Shown in pieces: positions 25,276 through 36,987 of a stretch of DNA of 64,000 bases (its first letter is position 1; each line of letters opens with the position of its first letter). The notes under the pieces were generated by a model that was not told the DNA's origin, searched no databases, and saw only the letters and a list, made by a program, of their open reading frames with translations. The translations under genes were made by a program, and so were the position numbers. The stretch is from NCBI RefSeq assembly GCF_007655135.1, contig NC_045132.1, positions 5,580,001-5,644,000 of the forward strand, given 5' to 3'. Source of the DNA: Punica granatum. Its lineage: Eukaryota > Streptophyta > Magnoliopsida > Myrtales > Lythraceae.

Positions 25276-25510
25276 TAGGGCTGTCCATTCGGCTCAAACC
25301 CCACTGAACTGGGCAAACCGAAATGATTACTGAACCGACTGCCTTATAAACCAAACCAAACCAAACTGAATCAAGGTTTGGGAACCGAAGCTGAATCGAC
25401 AATTTCTTATTCAGTTTTGGTTCAAAACCGAACATTCCAGGACATCAATTGAACCAAAGAGACAAATTCGGTCTGGTTTTTCAGTTCGAATCGAATAATG
25501 GACAACCCTA
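25276..25510. mobile_element. hAT-type MITE with perfect 8-bp target duplication
   Basis: A 235-bp element. Ends are TAGGGCTGTCCATTCGG (left) and the complement of TAGGGTTGTCCATTATTCG (right). The perfect 8-bp duplication CATAATAG lies at 25268-25275 and 25511-25518. The interior repeats AACCGAA/CCAAACC motifs. No coding capacity. Confidence 0.88.
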
Positions 25511-25938
25511 CATAATAGATAGATATGAATTTTAAATGTTGACAAGTAAAACCACGAATTTCGATTTTCTTTTCACGTTTATCACCAGTTCCATTTTCTA
25601 TCCAATTTACTAACATGACGGACAGATGATGGCAAATGGGTTATGCCAAGTCAGCAGAATAGTATAAAGTAATTATAAAATTTAAAAAAAAATGATTTTT
25701 GATCGGAGAAGGTGGTGCAAGAGTCCTTGCTGGCCACCCACACTACCACGATGGCTACCCGTCACTTTGTATTGTTTGTGAGTCTTTGACAAAAGTGAAA
25801 AATGAGAAAAGATCATGATTTTATAGATTGTTAGTCAACAAATAATATACACATCATGTGTAACTCTTTTACTCAGCAAAAAGGTTCCCCGTCGGCAATA
25901 AGTAAGGTCCACCTTCCCGTCACTTTTCACGCATCAAT

Positions 25939-26430
25939 CATTAAATACAATTAAAAATGTTATTTATAATGGACAAGTGTGCGGTGTCCCAACATTAAAT
26001 TTTGTATTTTTTTTTTATCTTTGCCTAGCAGCATTTTAAAAGTTTGAAGGGAGTTATAAGGCTGATAGCTAATTTGGTGTAATAGTTAAAGTATGTCTTC
26101 GTTATTGCAGGCGTCAAGAGTTTGATTCTTTGCCTACCCTTATTGAAGGCAGCATTTTATTCTTTCTTTTTATATACCCCTGACATTTTCCTCAACCACC
26201 AGTATTTATTTATTTATTTTCTTATGTATGAAACATAATCGCTTTGATATAAAAAATGATTAACTTTTTTTTATAAATATGCAATTTGTCTTTTTTTATA
26301 TGAAACATAACTTCATCACTTCGATATTAAAAAAGATTAATTTTTTTTATAAATACAATCATAAATTAAGCATTATCTCAAAATAACTTAATCACTTCAT
26401 TATCATAAAATTTTTGGTAAATATAACCAT
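25939..26430 (+). repeat. Direct repeat copy A (SINE-like head inside), paired with 28596-29065
   Basis: About 490 bp similar (by eye roughly 80-85 percent) to 28596-29065. It contains a tRNA-related SINE-like head: A-box-like TAATTTGGTGTAATAG at 26071-26086 and B-box-like AGAGTTTGATTCTT at 26117-26130. AT-rich modules 'GAAACATAA..CACTTCGATAT' follow, themselves repeated. Confidence 0.65.
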
Positions 26431-26719
26431 AAATCAAGTGATATAAATCTTAAAAAAAACTAAAACTGTTGTACATTAGGGACAACTGTCAACCTGTAAA
26501 TTTCTTTCCTCTTTAATTTTGATTTTCTTCATCTTTAAACCCCTTTTTTTTCCCTTTTTTTTAAAACCCTCAATCGCAGGCATAATCCCAAGCCTGTAAG
26601 TCCTTACCTAGTGTTCATTTCCTTTCGTTCGTCTCAGTCTTTTTGAGGTTAGGTTGGGTTTGTTTTGCGGTTGTTCCTGAATGTTCCATGGCGTGGCTAG
26701 GGGACTCCGATTGTGCCAG

Positions 26720-26973
26720 ATTTGTTTGTTTGTTTTCACAAATAAATTTTAAATTTAATTTTAACTCTATTCCATTTAACTCAATTTATCTTTAATTCAA
26801 TAACACAATCATTACTTTTTCTAAATTATTCCTTATTTTTTTAACAATTCAACTGCACAATTATTATTTTCTCTCAATTATTCATTACATTTTCACACTT
26901 TTTTTTCATAATTCAACAACACAATCATTACAACCCAAAATTTAACTCTATTTAACTCTAAAACCAAACACAA
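26720..26973. mobile_element. MITE of the 'TTTGGTTTTAGAGTTAAA' family
   Basis: The right end, complement of GTGTTTGGTTTTAGAGTTAAA, and AT-rich interior with 'AACACAATCATTAC' repeats match the MITEs at 24415-24750 and 39593-39905. Nested in the Helitron body. Confidence 0.55.
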
Positions 26974-27009
26974 CAATATTTTGTTCTCGATTTCCTGTTT
27001 CAAGTACAG

Positions 27010-27540
27010 TTGGAGTTGATTAGATTGAACCATCGGACTCTGTTATTCTTCTTCTTCCGTGTGTTTTGTTTTATTCCATTTCTTTTGGCGCAAGCAGCAC
27101 CTAATTATTCCAGGTACCGTCAATTTTGTGGTTCCCTGGCAATTCCGATCTCATCCACTGCTTCCTTCAAGGTCCAGTCCTCTGGCATCCATGCCCGAGC
27201 TGCTACGGAGGAGACCCCCCACGATTTTATTGTTAAGGTAGCAAAGTTTCCTAATTTAGCTGGCTAACTCGGCATTTTGCTTCTGAAAAACTGATTTCAT
27301 AGTCTAACCTTCAGTTCTGATTGTATTTTTGGTGGTGACAGAATATTGACAGGAAGGATGTTCCTCTCAGCAAATTTATTTCTGCTCCAAAAGAGTGTTT
27401 ATCAATAGGAATGTGAGAATCTTATTGACCGGTTATGTTTTGACGCACTGGTTTGACTTCATCAAATTAAACTACGCTCCGCCGGCACTTGTATGAGAGG
27501 CACAAGACTGATTCAAGGTGAGTGAAATTTGTGCTATGTG
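27010..27540 (+). pseudogene. Captured fragment of a plastid-type glutathione peroxidase gene
   Basis: Three decayed exon pieces in the right order. Piece one (about 27110-27237) reads a transit-peptide-like region, then ARAATEETPHDFIVK, the mature N-terminus of plant chloroplast GPX (HDFTVKDI), with a GT donor at 27238. Piece two starts after an AG at 27342 and reads NIDRKDVPLSKF, the next GPX block, then diverges. Piece three (about 27475-27516) reads YERHKTD, matching the LYEKYKT block after the missing catalytic region. The piece holding the catalytic Cys is not recognisable. It is therefore a non-functional capture inside the Helitron ending at 28595. Confidence 0.72.
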
Positions 27541-28595
27541 GTTGTTGATTTGGTGCCTTTAGTGAAATCTTCATATATACCGTTTGAAGAGGGAGATTCA
27601 TGAAGCTCTTCGGTGTTGGTTTTTAGTTTGGCGATTCAGTATTCTACATAAGGAATAACATTCAAGAATAATTTATGACATTTTCATTTTTCATGAAATT
27701 AAGATTGTGCCTTTTATTTTTCCGAAGACTTTCCAGAAGTTGTCTTTGTTTTATTTGAAGTAGTACTACTTGGCCTAAAATCCAAATTTGTTGATATATA
27801 TATATATTTTCACTGCTTGAGATGAATTTTATTGGACACGTAGTTGGTTTACAATCGTGATGCTGAGAATTTTAGTGTGAAAGTAAGGAGTGACTGACTT
27901 CATCTCAAACGGCTATACCTGCATGCCCGTCGAAGTCATAAGCGACTTTGTGTTGTACAATAGAAACTACTACAGGCAAACAGCATATCGTGGACTCTTT
28001 ATCCTCAATTGAGCAGTTGAGTCTGCGCTGCAAGGTCTGATCTTCCATTCTCTGTCACTTAGATTGAAATTTTTGTTTCATATGTCCATCTTTGCTGCAT
28101 TATCTCTACTGGTTAGCCTCCATCCAATAAAAGTTGGAAAGTGTTATTACTCCAGCTAAAATTATATTTTCTTGTACTTCACTCATGTTATTTTAATACT
28201 AATGATGTCTTTTACTTTTCAAACCTACAGGATCAAAACTGAGTAGTGACAACTCGATCTTCTGCCGTTCTTAGTGTAACGAGCTGATATACCCTTTGAC
28301 AACAAGTCGATCTTCTGTCTTTTAAGGTGCACGTTCACAAAAAGATCATTTTTTGTTCATCCTTATAGGGGATAACTATTTTTTGTTTAAGCTCAGTAGA
28401 AAGTCTTTTGGGTTTTACTTGGGCAATAGCTGAAACATCCATGTTTTTTGGCGTGCTTGCAAAGGAGGGAAATATATCTGTCATGACCATTTATGTGATT
28501 CAAATTTATGTGGAATGACCATTCACTGACTTTCACCGATAATTGTTCAATTCTGCTTACATAGCCCCGCCGCAAAGCGCGGGCTTTGCCCCTAG

Positions 28596-29065
28596 TTAAA
28601 TTAAAAACTGTTATTTATAATGGACAGGTGGCGCTCCATTAAATTTTGCAATTTTTTTTTTATCTTTGCCTAACAACGTTTTAAAAGTTTGAAGAGAGTT
28701 AAGAGGCTAATAGCTAATTTGATGCAGGTATAAAGTATGCCTCCGTTAGTGCAGGCGTCAGGTTTTCGATTCTCTACCCACCCCTATTGAAGGCAACCTT
28801 TTATTCCCTAACATTTTTCCTCAACCAACCGTATTTATAATTTTTCTTTTTTTATACGAAACATAATCACTTCGATATAAAAAAATTATTAATTTTGTTA
28901 TAAGTATGCAATTTTTCTTCTTTTTTTTCTATATGAAACATAACTTAATCACTTCGATATAAAAATGATTAAATTTTTATAAATATAATCATAAATTAAG
29001 TATTATCTCAAAATAATTTAATCACTTCATGATATAATTAAATTTTTTGTAAATATAACCATAAA
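28596..29065 (+). repeat. Direct repeat copy B, starting exactly at the Helitron 3' terminus
   Basis: Homology to 25939-26430 begins at the base after CTAG (TTAAATTAAAAACTGTTATTT versus TTAAATACAATTAAAAATGT) and runs to the phrase ATAAATCAAGT. It includes the SINE-like head at about 28695-28770. After it, a further module (29085-29165) is repeated at 30278-30365. Confidence 0.65.
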
Positions 29066-29264
29066 TCAAGTATTATCTACTAAATATAAACGATAATATA
29101 AAACGTAATACAATAGATTCGTTAGTTTTGTTAAATAACTAAATAAAATTACTTCCACAATATTGATACAAAAATCTTGATACATGCCATTACATACTGA
29201 TATTAAATTAAAATGAATTAAATATTGGGTAAATACAACCATAAGTCAAATATTATATACCAAA

Positions 29265-30270
29265 GAGAGTAAAATGTTGTTTGCCCCCAACCTTCGAGTC
29301 TAGTGGCAAAGTACCCCATGATCTTTGAAAAGTTCCACTATACTACCTAACTTATATAAAAAGAAAAAAAGTGCACCCGGGCTACTTTTCCGATGGCTTT
29401 TCCAACCGAATATTAATTTACTAATTTCATATTTCAGGAAATAATTTCAAAAACTAAAAAAATGAAAATTAAAAAGAAACAGATAACAAGCTGAAAGAGG
29501 GAAGGGGGAAATGTCAACATAATTGGGGGAGGAGTAGGAGTGGAGAAGCAAACAAAAAAGAAAGCAAATCACACTCTTTTTCTCCCGCTTCTTCTTCGTT
29601 TTCTTCTCAAGCCTTTAGAGCCAATGTAGAGTAAAGAGAAACCTACACTGAAAATTTTCACATGAAAGATCAAGGCATTCACCAGTTTCATTGTAAGGTT
29701 CTGCTTATTGCAGCGACTAGTAGTCGGATTCTCCATTCCCATTTGCCTATATATATTATTGGTTAGGGCTTGAATTTGTGAGGTCAATTTGGCCTAAGAA
29801 GAGAAGGGATATAAACATGTTCTTGGTCCCAATGACATGGCAGGGTGCTATTGATTTATCTAAATGGGACAAGACATAGGTATCTCTCGTTGTTCTTTCA
29901 TTCTCAAGGCTCTCAAGGCTTGAGAAGATCAAGAGCAGACTCGTACAGCTGACAAAAGACTCGGACATAGCCCAGGCAATCAAGGTCTCCAAATCTCTTT
30001 CTCATCCTCCTCACACCCGACCACCACCCCTCCTTTCTTGTTCTCTATTCATTTTTTTTCCAAATATTTCTTTTTTGTAGTTTTTGAAATTATTTCTTGA
30101 CATACGATATTAATAAATTAAAATTTGGCCGTAAAAGTTGTTGAAGAAGTCTTTCGGATTGCACTTTGCTTCCTTTTAGATAGGTCGGGTGGTATAGTGT
30201 AAATTTTTAAAGGTTAGGAGGCACTTTACCACTAGATCCAGAGGTTGGGAGACAAACTGCATTTTACTCT
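29265..30270. mobile_element. 1-kb inverted-terminal-repeat element
   Basis: The left end GAGTAAAATGTTGTTTGCCC and the right end, its complement (GACAAACTGCATTTTACTC), form terminal inverted repeats. Inner parts of the arms also match ('CACTATACTACCTAACTTAT' against its complement near 30185). Both flanks carry TACCAAA next to the ends. Inside, a minus-strand frame at 29992-29756 is open but unrecognised. No transposase. Confidence 0.6.
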
Positions 30271-31845
30271 ACCAAATATAAATTAATGATGATATAACAC
30301 CTAATACAATAGATTTGCTGGCTTTGTTTAATCGCCAAATAGAATCATTTACATAATATTAACATGCAACAATTACATCTACCATCTATATTAATTTTAT
30401 TTTTAAAATGATATGTTTACCATTAATATTTTCTAAACTGACTCTTCAACCCTCATTTTTTTTAACATCCTAAAACGAAAACCATAAAATTATAATTTGT
30501 TATACATGTATTATGTGTGCTATTCAAATAATACTAGGCGCAACATCCACACTTTCTGACAGAAAGTTTTAAATTTATTACATACATTAAAATACATTTC
30601 TAGTATGACTTAAGATAAATAAATAAAATAAATTGTAAGTTATTTAAAGGTAAAGATAATAAAAATTGATGATATATAGAAACAATTATATTTTTCTCAA
30701 AAATAATGGAACTACAATTAGAATTTCAAATACAAAAAGACGCATGAAATTTTAAAGAAATGATGATACGATTAACCTAAAAATCTAATTTTGTCTAATA
30801 AAATGATATTTCTTACATATTATTTCTTTATTATAATTTTTGAGCATATGATTTAATAGATTCCAAAATTTTTATAGATTATTTATATATTGTTGACATG
30901 ATTAAATTTTACCATATGATCTATCCCTCGAACAATTTTGTAAAATTTATAAATAATTAGTATTTTTGGATTAAATCAAATATTATAAAAATCAAATGAT
31001 TCATTGGACCCACAACAGAGCGTAGGAGTTCAGCCTAGTTAGATGGAAACCTCTTGCTCCATTTGGAATAAAAATGAAATATTGTAGATTTTTATAGCAA
31101 AATTGAAAATTTTACCAAAATTGAGACAAAAAAAATTGACTTTTGTGATTTTCACGTGACATATTGAATGACAATATAAATTATATAATCTATCTAAAAT
31201 GAGAATAATTTGTGATCCCTTTTTATGGTTAAAAAATAAGAAATAAATTTCAATCAAAATTGTCTAACTTATAAGTATATCATTTGTAAATCGAAAAAAG
31301 CCATTATTCGGGAACAGAGGCCCAATATCTGCAGTTATTTTATCCAACCCAACATTTGAAATGTTGCATAACAAAGCCTATGGTTTGTTATCTTAACAAG
31401 AGACCGTTAATTTTAAGTCAACTTTTATCGTTTCTCTGGACATTTTAGTGACTCGGAACTATATAAATCTAATTAAAATGTGAAAAATTATTAATACTTC
31501 TCAAAATTTAATAGCAAGGTCTCTGAAGATTTTTTTGTTACCTCGGCGGTGACCATGAAAGAAACTAGAGGTATTAGTTGTGAACCACCATAACCCTCCG
31601 AAGACTTGAATTTGAAAGATGAGAGGTTAAGGAAGACATATGAAGAAAAAAATTGTTAATAGTGCCATTTTAGCAAACATTTTAACCGATTCTTTTTTGT
31701 TACAATTCAAACGTTGGGAGGAGTAGATTTAAAATTAACGATAAACGTTGCACTTTTTGCTTAATCAAAAAAGATGATCATATAATTTCTTTTTTCGATT
31801 ATTGGGGAGGTTTATAAACTTAGTATATTGAAATAGAAATTTTAA
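30271..31845. other. AT-rich intergenic region
   Basis: Nothing recognisable apart from the repeated module at 30278-30365 noted above. The minus-strand frame at 31257-31039 has Phe/Ile/Asn composition typical of chance AT-rich frames. Confidence 0.35.
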
Positions 31846-31849
31846 ATAA

Positions 31850-31945
31850 CTAATAAAGCGGCAGAGGTAGTCCCACTGAGTATCGAACCTGAAACATCTT
31901 GATCACTATACTAAAAGTACACCATTTCATTATAACATCTTTTGA
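31850..31945 (-). mobile_element. tRNA-related SINE-like head (minus)
   Basis: Read on the minus strand: A-box-like TGGTGTACTTTTAGTATAG, about 30 bases later a good B box GGTTCGATACTC. This spacing and sequence fit the Pol III promoter of a plant SINE. The 3' body and target duplication are not clear. Confidence 0.5.
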
Positions 31946-32387
31946 TTAAGCATATAATTTTTAAACAACGCATCAGCTTGTCAATGTTGGCATGGGATTG
32001 GATGAACCGTTAAGACACATCTTGTCTTGGGCTATTGTAATGTGATGGTTTGGTGGACTAATCATCCTTGGCAATGCTTGGGATCAGTCACTTGATTTTC
32101 TGTCAGATTTGTGTTTTTCTTCCTCCACCGGTTGCTGGAGGGGCCGCAGCCCTTCTTTTTTTTGGCCTTTCCTCTTCCTTTAATGGTGCCCACATCTCCT
32201 CTCACCCAAATCCTGCCGGGGCCCACGGCTGTCACTCAAAGACAAACACACTATGGGGACCCACTGTTTAAAATATTTAATCTTAATATAATTAATTTCA
32301 TTATTGATAATATTGTAAAAAATAATACATAAAGATTTTACATAAAGAGAATATTATTTCGTACAAAAAGACTTTTAGTATGAGAAG
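31946..32387. other. Spacer, no gene; left fringe of the 76-bp satellite
   Basis: A plus-strand frame at 32068-32271 has no recognisable homology. 32350-32387 already resembles the satellite unit (TATTTCGTACAAAAAG...TTTAGTATGAG), so the array originally continued here before the hAT insertion. Confidence 0.4.
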
Positions 32388-32975
32388 TAGGGGTGTGCAC
32401 GGGTACCGTGTATACCCGAAACCGGTCGGAGCCTACCCCCGTTAGGATAGGGTTCGGGTAACTCGTATTGAAAATAGAGTAGGTTCCAGGTATTAAAATC
32501 AGGAACTGGTGAAAATCGGCTCCGGTTCCGGTTCCGGTTCCTACCTACAGGGTATCCGGAACCGGTTATTTATTAAAAAAAAAGAAGAAAGAGTAAAGTT
32601 ACTGTCTTTTCTAATGAATCAAAACATAGATACTTTGTTGTGTAAGATCGTATTATGGATGCTTAATTTTGTCGATGGATTAATGATACATTATTTTTTT
32701 GTTGTTGTGGATTAATCTAAATCTTTGTTGATATTCTATTTGGCGTAATTATTGATTATGTATGTGACATTTTCGATTTTATATAACCAGAGAAAAAAAA
32801 TTTACAGGTTCCAATACAATACCTGGAACCTGTGGTATAATACAGGTTCCGTATAGATTCTGGTTTCATGATTCAACATGGTAGGGTCCAATTCCAAAAT
32901 CTTGAAACCTGTCTCTTATAGGGTAGGGTCCAGGTATCGTGAAAAATATAGGGTACTCGGAACCAATCACCCCTA
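32388..32975. mobile_element. hAT-type non-autonomous element with perfect 8-bp target duplication
   Basis: A 588-bp element. TAGGGGTG starts the left end and CACCCCTA closes the right end, followed on both sides by the 8-bp duplication ATGAGAAG (32380-32387, 32976-32983). Subterminal GGTTCCGG/ACCGG motifs are reiterated, as in many plant hAT MITEs. It split the edge of the satellite array. Confidence 0.9.
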
Positions 32976-32983
32976 ATGAGAAG

Positions 32984-34735
32984 TACTACTTCTTGTGCAA
33001 AACAAATTCGCACTTCTTACTTGAAATCCCGTACAAGCGAAATCCTTTAGTACAAAACAATATTTTCCTTGTGCAAAACAATTTCACACTTCTTACTGAA
33101 TGTTACTTACAAAAATTCTTTCCGTACGAAACAATATTCTTCTTGTGCAAAATAATTTCATATCACTTACTTGGTTTCTCGTACAAGAGAAATCCTTCAG
33201 TACGAAATAATGTTTTTCTTGTGCAAAACAATTTCATATTTCTGTACAAGGGAAATCATTCAGCATGAAACGATATTCTTATTGTGCAAAATAATTTCGT
33301 GCTTCTTACTTGGGTTCTCGTATAAGAGAAATCCTTCAATACAAAACAATGTTCTTCTTGTGCAAAATAATTTCGTACTTCTTACTTGGGTTCTCGTACG
33401 AGAGAAATCCTTCAGTACTAAATAATGTTCTTCTTGTGCAAAATAAATTCGTACTTCTTACTTTGGTTCTCGTACAAGAAAAATCATTCAGTATGAAAAT
33501 AATGTTCTTATTGTGCAAAAGAATTTAGTACTTCTTACTTGGGTTATAGTACATGAGAAATCATTCTGTACTAAACAATGTTCTTTTTGTGCAAAAGAAT
33601 TTCATACTTACTTGGGTCCTTGTACAAGAGAAATTCTTTAGTACTAAATAATGTTCTTCTTGCGCAAAATAATTTCGTACTTCTTTTTTAGGATCTCATA
33701 CAAGAGAAATCATTCAGTACGAAACAATATTCTTCTTGCGCAAAACAATTTCGTATTTCTTACTTCAAGAGAAATCCTTAAGTACCAAACAGTGCTCTTC
33801 TTGTGCAAAACAATTTCATACTTCTTACTTGGGATCTCGTACAAGAGAAATCCTTAGTACGAAACAATGTTTTTCTTGTGCAAAACAATGTCGTACTTCT
33901 TACTTGGTATCTCGTACAAGAGAAATCTGTAAGTACAAAACAATGTTCTTCTTGTGTAAAACAATTTCATACTTTCTTACTTGGGATCTCGTACAAGAGA
34001 AATCCTTAAGTACGAAACAATGTTCTTTTTGCACAAAACAATTTCGTACTTCTTACTTGTGATCTCATACAAGTGAAATCCTTATGTATGAAACAATGTT
34101 GCTCTTGTGCAAAACAATTTCATACTTCTTATTGGGATCTCGTACGAGAGAAATCATTCAATACGAAATAATGTTCTTTTTGTGCAAAACAATTTACTTG
34201 GGATTTCGTACAAGAAATCATTAAGTACGAAATAATATTATTTTTGTGCAAAATAATCTCATACTTCTTACTTGGAATCTCGTACAAGAGAAATCATTCA
34301 TTTGGAATAAATGTTCTTCTTGTGCAAAACAGTTTCGTACTTCTTACTTGGGATCTCATACAAGAAAAATCATTCAGTACGAAACAATGTTCTTCTTGTA
34401 GAAAACAATGTCGTACTTCTTACTCGGGATCTCGTATAAGAAAAATCATTCAGTACGAAACAATGTTCTTCTTGTGGAAAACATTCTCCTGCTTCTTACT
34501 TGGGATCTCGTATAAGAAAAATCCTTCAGCAAGAATTTTTTTTTATGCAAAATAATTTTGTACTTATTACTTGGAATCTTGTACAAGAGAAATCCTTCAG
34601 TACGATACAATATTCTTCTTCTGTAAAATAATTTCGTACATCTTACTTGGGATCTCATACAAGAGAAATCCTTTATTATGAAACAATATTCTTCTTGTGC
34701 AAAATAATTTTGTATTTCTTACTTGGGATCTCATG
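32984..34735 (+). repeat. 76-bp tandem satellite array, about 23 units
   Basis: The unit contains CTTCTTACTTGGGATCTCGT, ACAAGAGAAATCCTTCAGTA and TTCTTCTTGTGCAAAACAAT. For example, the starts at 33302 and 33378 are 76 bases apart. Units differ by substitutions and small indels. Because 76 is not a multiple of three, chance open frames cycle through the array with repeated peptides such as SSCAKQF; these are not genes. A shorter related array (42727-43316) follows from the segmental duplication. Confidence 0.9.
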
Positions 34736-35637
34736 AAAAGTCATGGTGGTGGGTTATGTAAACTTGCCAACCTCAAAGATAGTCAACTGTTTATGTGTAT
34801 AGCCGTCGACTGTCTTCGAGGTTAGTACCTTGCGATTCTTTGTCGTAAGTTATGTTGGTATTTTAGTCTTTTCACCTTGTAATGGTTATTGCTGTAATTT
34901 TTTTCAATTTTAAAATTAAAAAATATTAATATTAACCTATTATAAAAGGGGCAAACCCTAGAATCAGAAAAAAGGGGTGGGTGTTATAGGATGAAGAAGG
35001 GAGAAAGGGACGGTATGGCAACAACAGCAGCCAAGTAGCTACCTCTCTCTCCTTCTCCAGTCGGTGCCGCCTCGAGTTCCGACGGTCTCATCCCTGTCTC
35101 GACGTTTTCTTCTGGGGGCTGACGAACCTCTTCCCCAGCATTTAAGCAAGGATGCAACACCTTTGTCCGAACCCTAAAAGCTAAGTCTTAATCTCTCTCC
35201 TCCTTTATGTTCCAATTTATGTTTGATTCCATCTCTCTATGTTTCGTCTTTGTCTATCTTCCTTGCAGCGCCGCTGAGTACGACTCCGCCATGCTACTTC
35301 AGGCATTTTTATCAAACACCTTGGGATCCAATGTAAACTATATGCATAGCACGAAATATAAAGCTAACCAAATATGTTGCAAATTAACTCCACAAGCTCC
35401 TCAAACCTCGACTAATATGTTTGACAAACAGAGATGAGCTGAAGAATTCAAATTAGCATAATCTCGAAAAGTATTCGTCAATTTGGGTCTCAGATTTCTC
35501 AGTTCAAGCATTTAACTCTACGATGAAATCGCCACCAATCAACATTATCGAGCTTCTAATGACAGAAACATCAGTACATACAATCAATAAAGCAATGCAA
35601 CGCATCACCACAAACAAAATATAATTAAGGTATGCGG

Positions 35638-35775
35638 TGACGAAGCAAATACCGGCCGATCAATGTCAGGAAGTGAGAGCTACTGGTCGAAGATCTTGTT
35701 GACGAAGCCAGCGTTCGACTCAAGGGCGAAGGAGGACACATGCTTGAGCTGCAACAGGTCAATTCGAGTTGTTGC
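35638..35775 (-). pseudogene. PP2A B''-type regulatory subunit exon fragment, copy 1 (with nonsense codon)
   Basis: Minus-strand reading gives [15 protein letters not shown], then a short stretch, then KIFDQ*LSLPDIDRPV. This fits the N-terminal block of plant PP2A B'' subunits (LDPELLQLPEVSPLALK..., EQWLSLPET.R). The Trp of the QWLSLP motif is replaced by TAG, while unit 2 keeps TGG at the same place. No EF-hand or other B'' region follows, so only one exon was carried here. The promoter-like stretch to the right (35990-36200) may belong to the same captured piece. Confidence 0.5.
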
Positions 35776-36277
35776 TCTTGAATCTCCAACCTGCCAGAGA
35801 AGAGATCTCCACGCCAAAAGAAGGCAAAGCAACCTTGTGCTTCTCCCCAAAGATGGTCGGAGCTGTCGAATTTATTAGAGAAGAGGGAGTCGGACGAGGA
35901 TATCAACTGTGCTTCTCTCAGCAGTTAGTCAACTTTCTTTAGTATGTTGTTCCTTCAGTATTTTGTCGTAATGTATAGGGGGTTTGTTTCAAAAATAAAA
36001 AATAAAAAATAAAAAAAATAAAGAGAGGGAGAGACGGACAACCTATTAAGCCGGTCTTGATTCTCAGCCGTTGGATTTAGTTTGGATCTCATTCATGCGA
36101 TCCAACGGGAAAAGACCCATCGGGACCCACTGACTGAATAATGAGTGCCTGGTTCCAAGAATTTCCCCTCACAATAGCTTCCAGTCAACCGGGGGGGGGG
36201 GCACTCGCCTACCTGCCTTCCTTCTCCTTTGAGAGGGTCTCTCAACACCCACCAACCCAAACCCCCCAACCCCCCGG

Positions 36278-36987
36278 TGATGCGAACCTCAACGAACCTG
36301 TCGCGAGACCCAACAATAATAGAATGAGATTAAACCCGGGATCGTCCAATGAAGGTTTCAAGGATAGAGAATATTGACCCGCTGACTATAAAGAGCCAAA
36401 AACCAATATTATAATATGGAATATTGACCCGCTAGCTATAAGGAGCTAGAAACCAATATTATAAATGTTGGGAATCACAAGTCATCACACTTGTAATATC
36501 GTCGAAGTTGCTGCAGAACAGCTCAGAGAAAACCTCTCTCACAAAGTTGAATGAAAACTAATCTATATCTTTTCTAGGGAGGTCACATGCCTATTTATAG
36601 AGAGATACTAGCTGATAACCTAAATGGGCTAATGGGCTTCACTAAAATAAATCCTAAGTGTAATGAGACCAAAATGAAATAGGCCAAAGTAATTGAAAAG
36701 CAACTGAATTCATCCCTTTGAACTTGGATCATCTTCTAAATAGATTTCTAGGATATGAATGATCGTGGCTTCTAGTTCCACATGCAGCCCACCCAACAGC
36801 TTGACTACTCCTCCATGGACATGCAATAACATCATTTGCATGGCTAGTTCTTTTCGCTTGGCTCGTGCTCTTTTTCTTAGTCCAGCTAGCACGTGCATGT
36901 CCCAATGCTCGACTTCATGCCATACCCCGTCATCCTGGAATGCTTCCACATGCCCGTGTGAAGGGTCCTCTAGCTGGATCATATCAC
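36278..36987 (-). mobile_element. Unit-1-specific segment with LTR-like sequence
   Basis: Absent from unit 2 at 44865. On the minus strand a stretch at about 36713-36464 begins TG and ends CA (…GATTCCCAACA), contains CTCTATAAATAGG as a TATA-like box and is preceded by a purine-rich AAAGGGA, all compatible with an LTR. A primer-binding-like TGGTTTCTAGCTCC lies just beyond and is repeated once (36370-36450). An open minus-strand frame (37000-36710) is not recognised as gag or pol. Fragmentary; the LTR call is tentative. Confidence 0.35.

Larger units (their letters stand above)
26431..28595 (+). mobile_element. Helitron 3' part with captured glutathione peroxidase exons
   Basis: A textbook Helitron 3' terminus: a GC-rich hairpin CCCGCCGCAAAGCGCGGG at 28566-28583, then a short spacer and CTAG at 28592-28595 followed by T. 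The body carries decayed exons of a plastid-type glutathione peroxidase and a MITE (26720-26973). The 5' end is not certain. A candidate A|TCTTAAAA lies near 26447, just past the end of repeat copy A. No Rep/helicase is present. Confidence 0.65.

Noticed and set aside
29756..29992. 78-codon minus-strand frame inside the 29265-30270 element
   Set aside because: Gene-like texture but no known family and no splice partners; not listed as a gene.
32939..34658. Overlapping 60-110-codon open frames on both strands with repeated Cys-containing peptides
   Set aside because: They are translations of the 76-bp satellite; the unit length is not a multiple of three and the frames have no gene context.
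32984..34735. CRISPR-like regular repeat array
   Set aside because: The whole 76-bp unit is repeated without unique spacers, and the genome is that of a plant.
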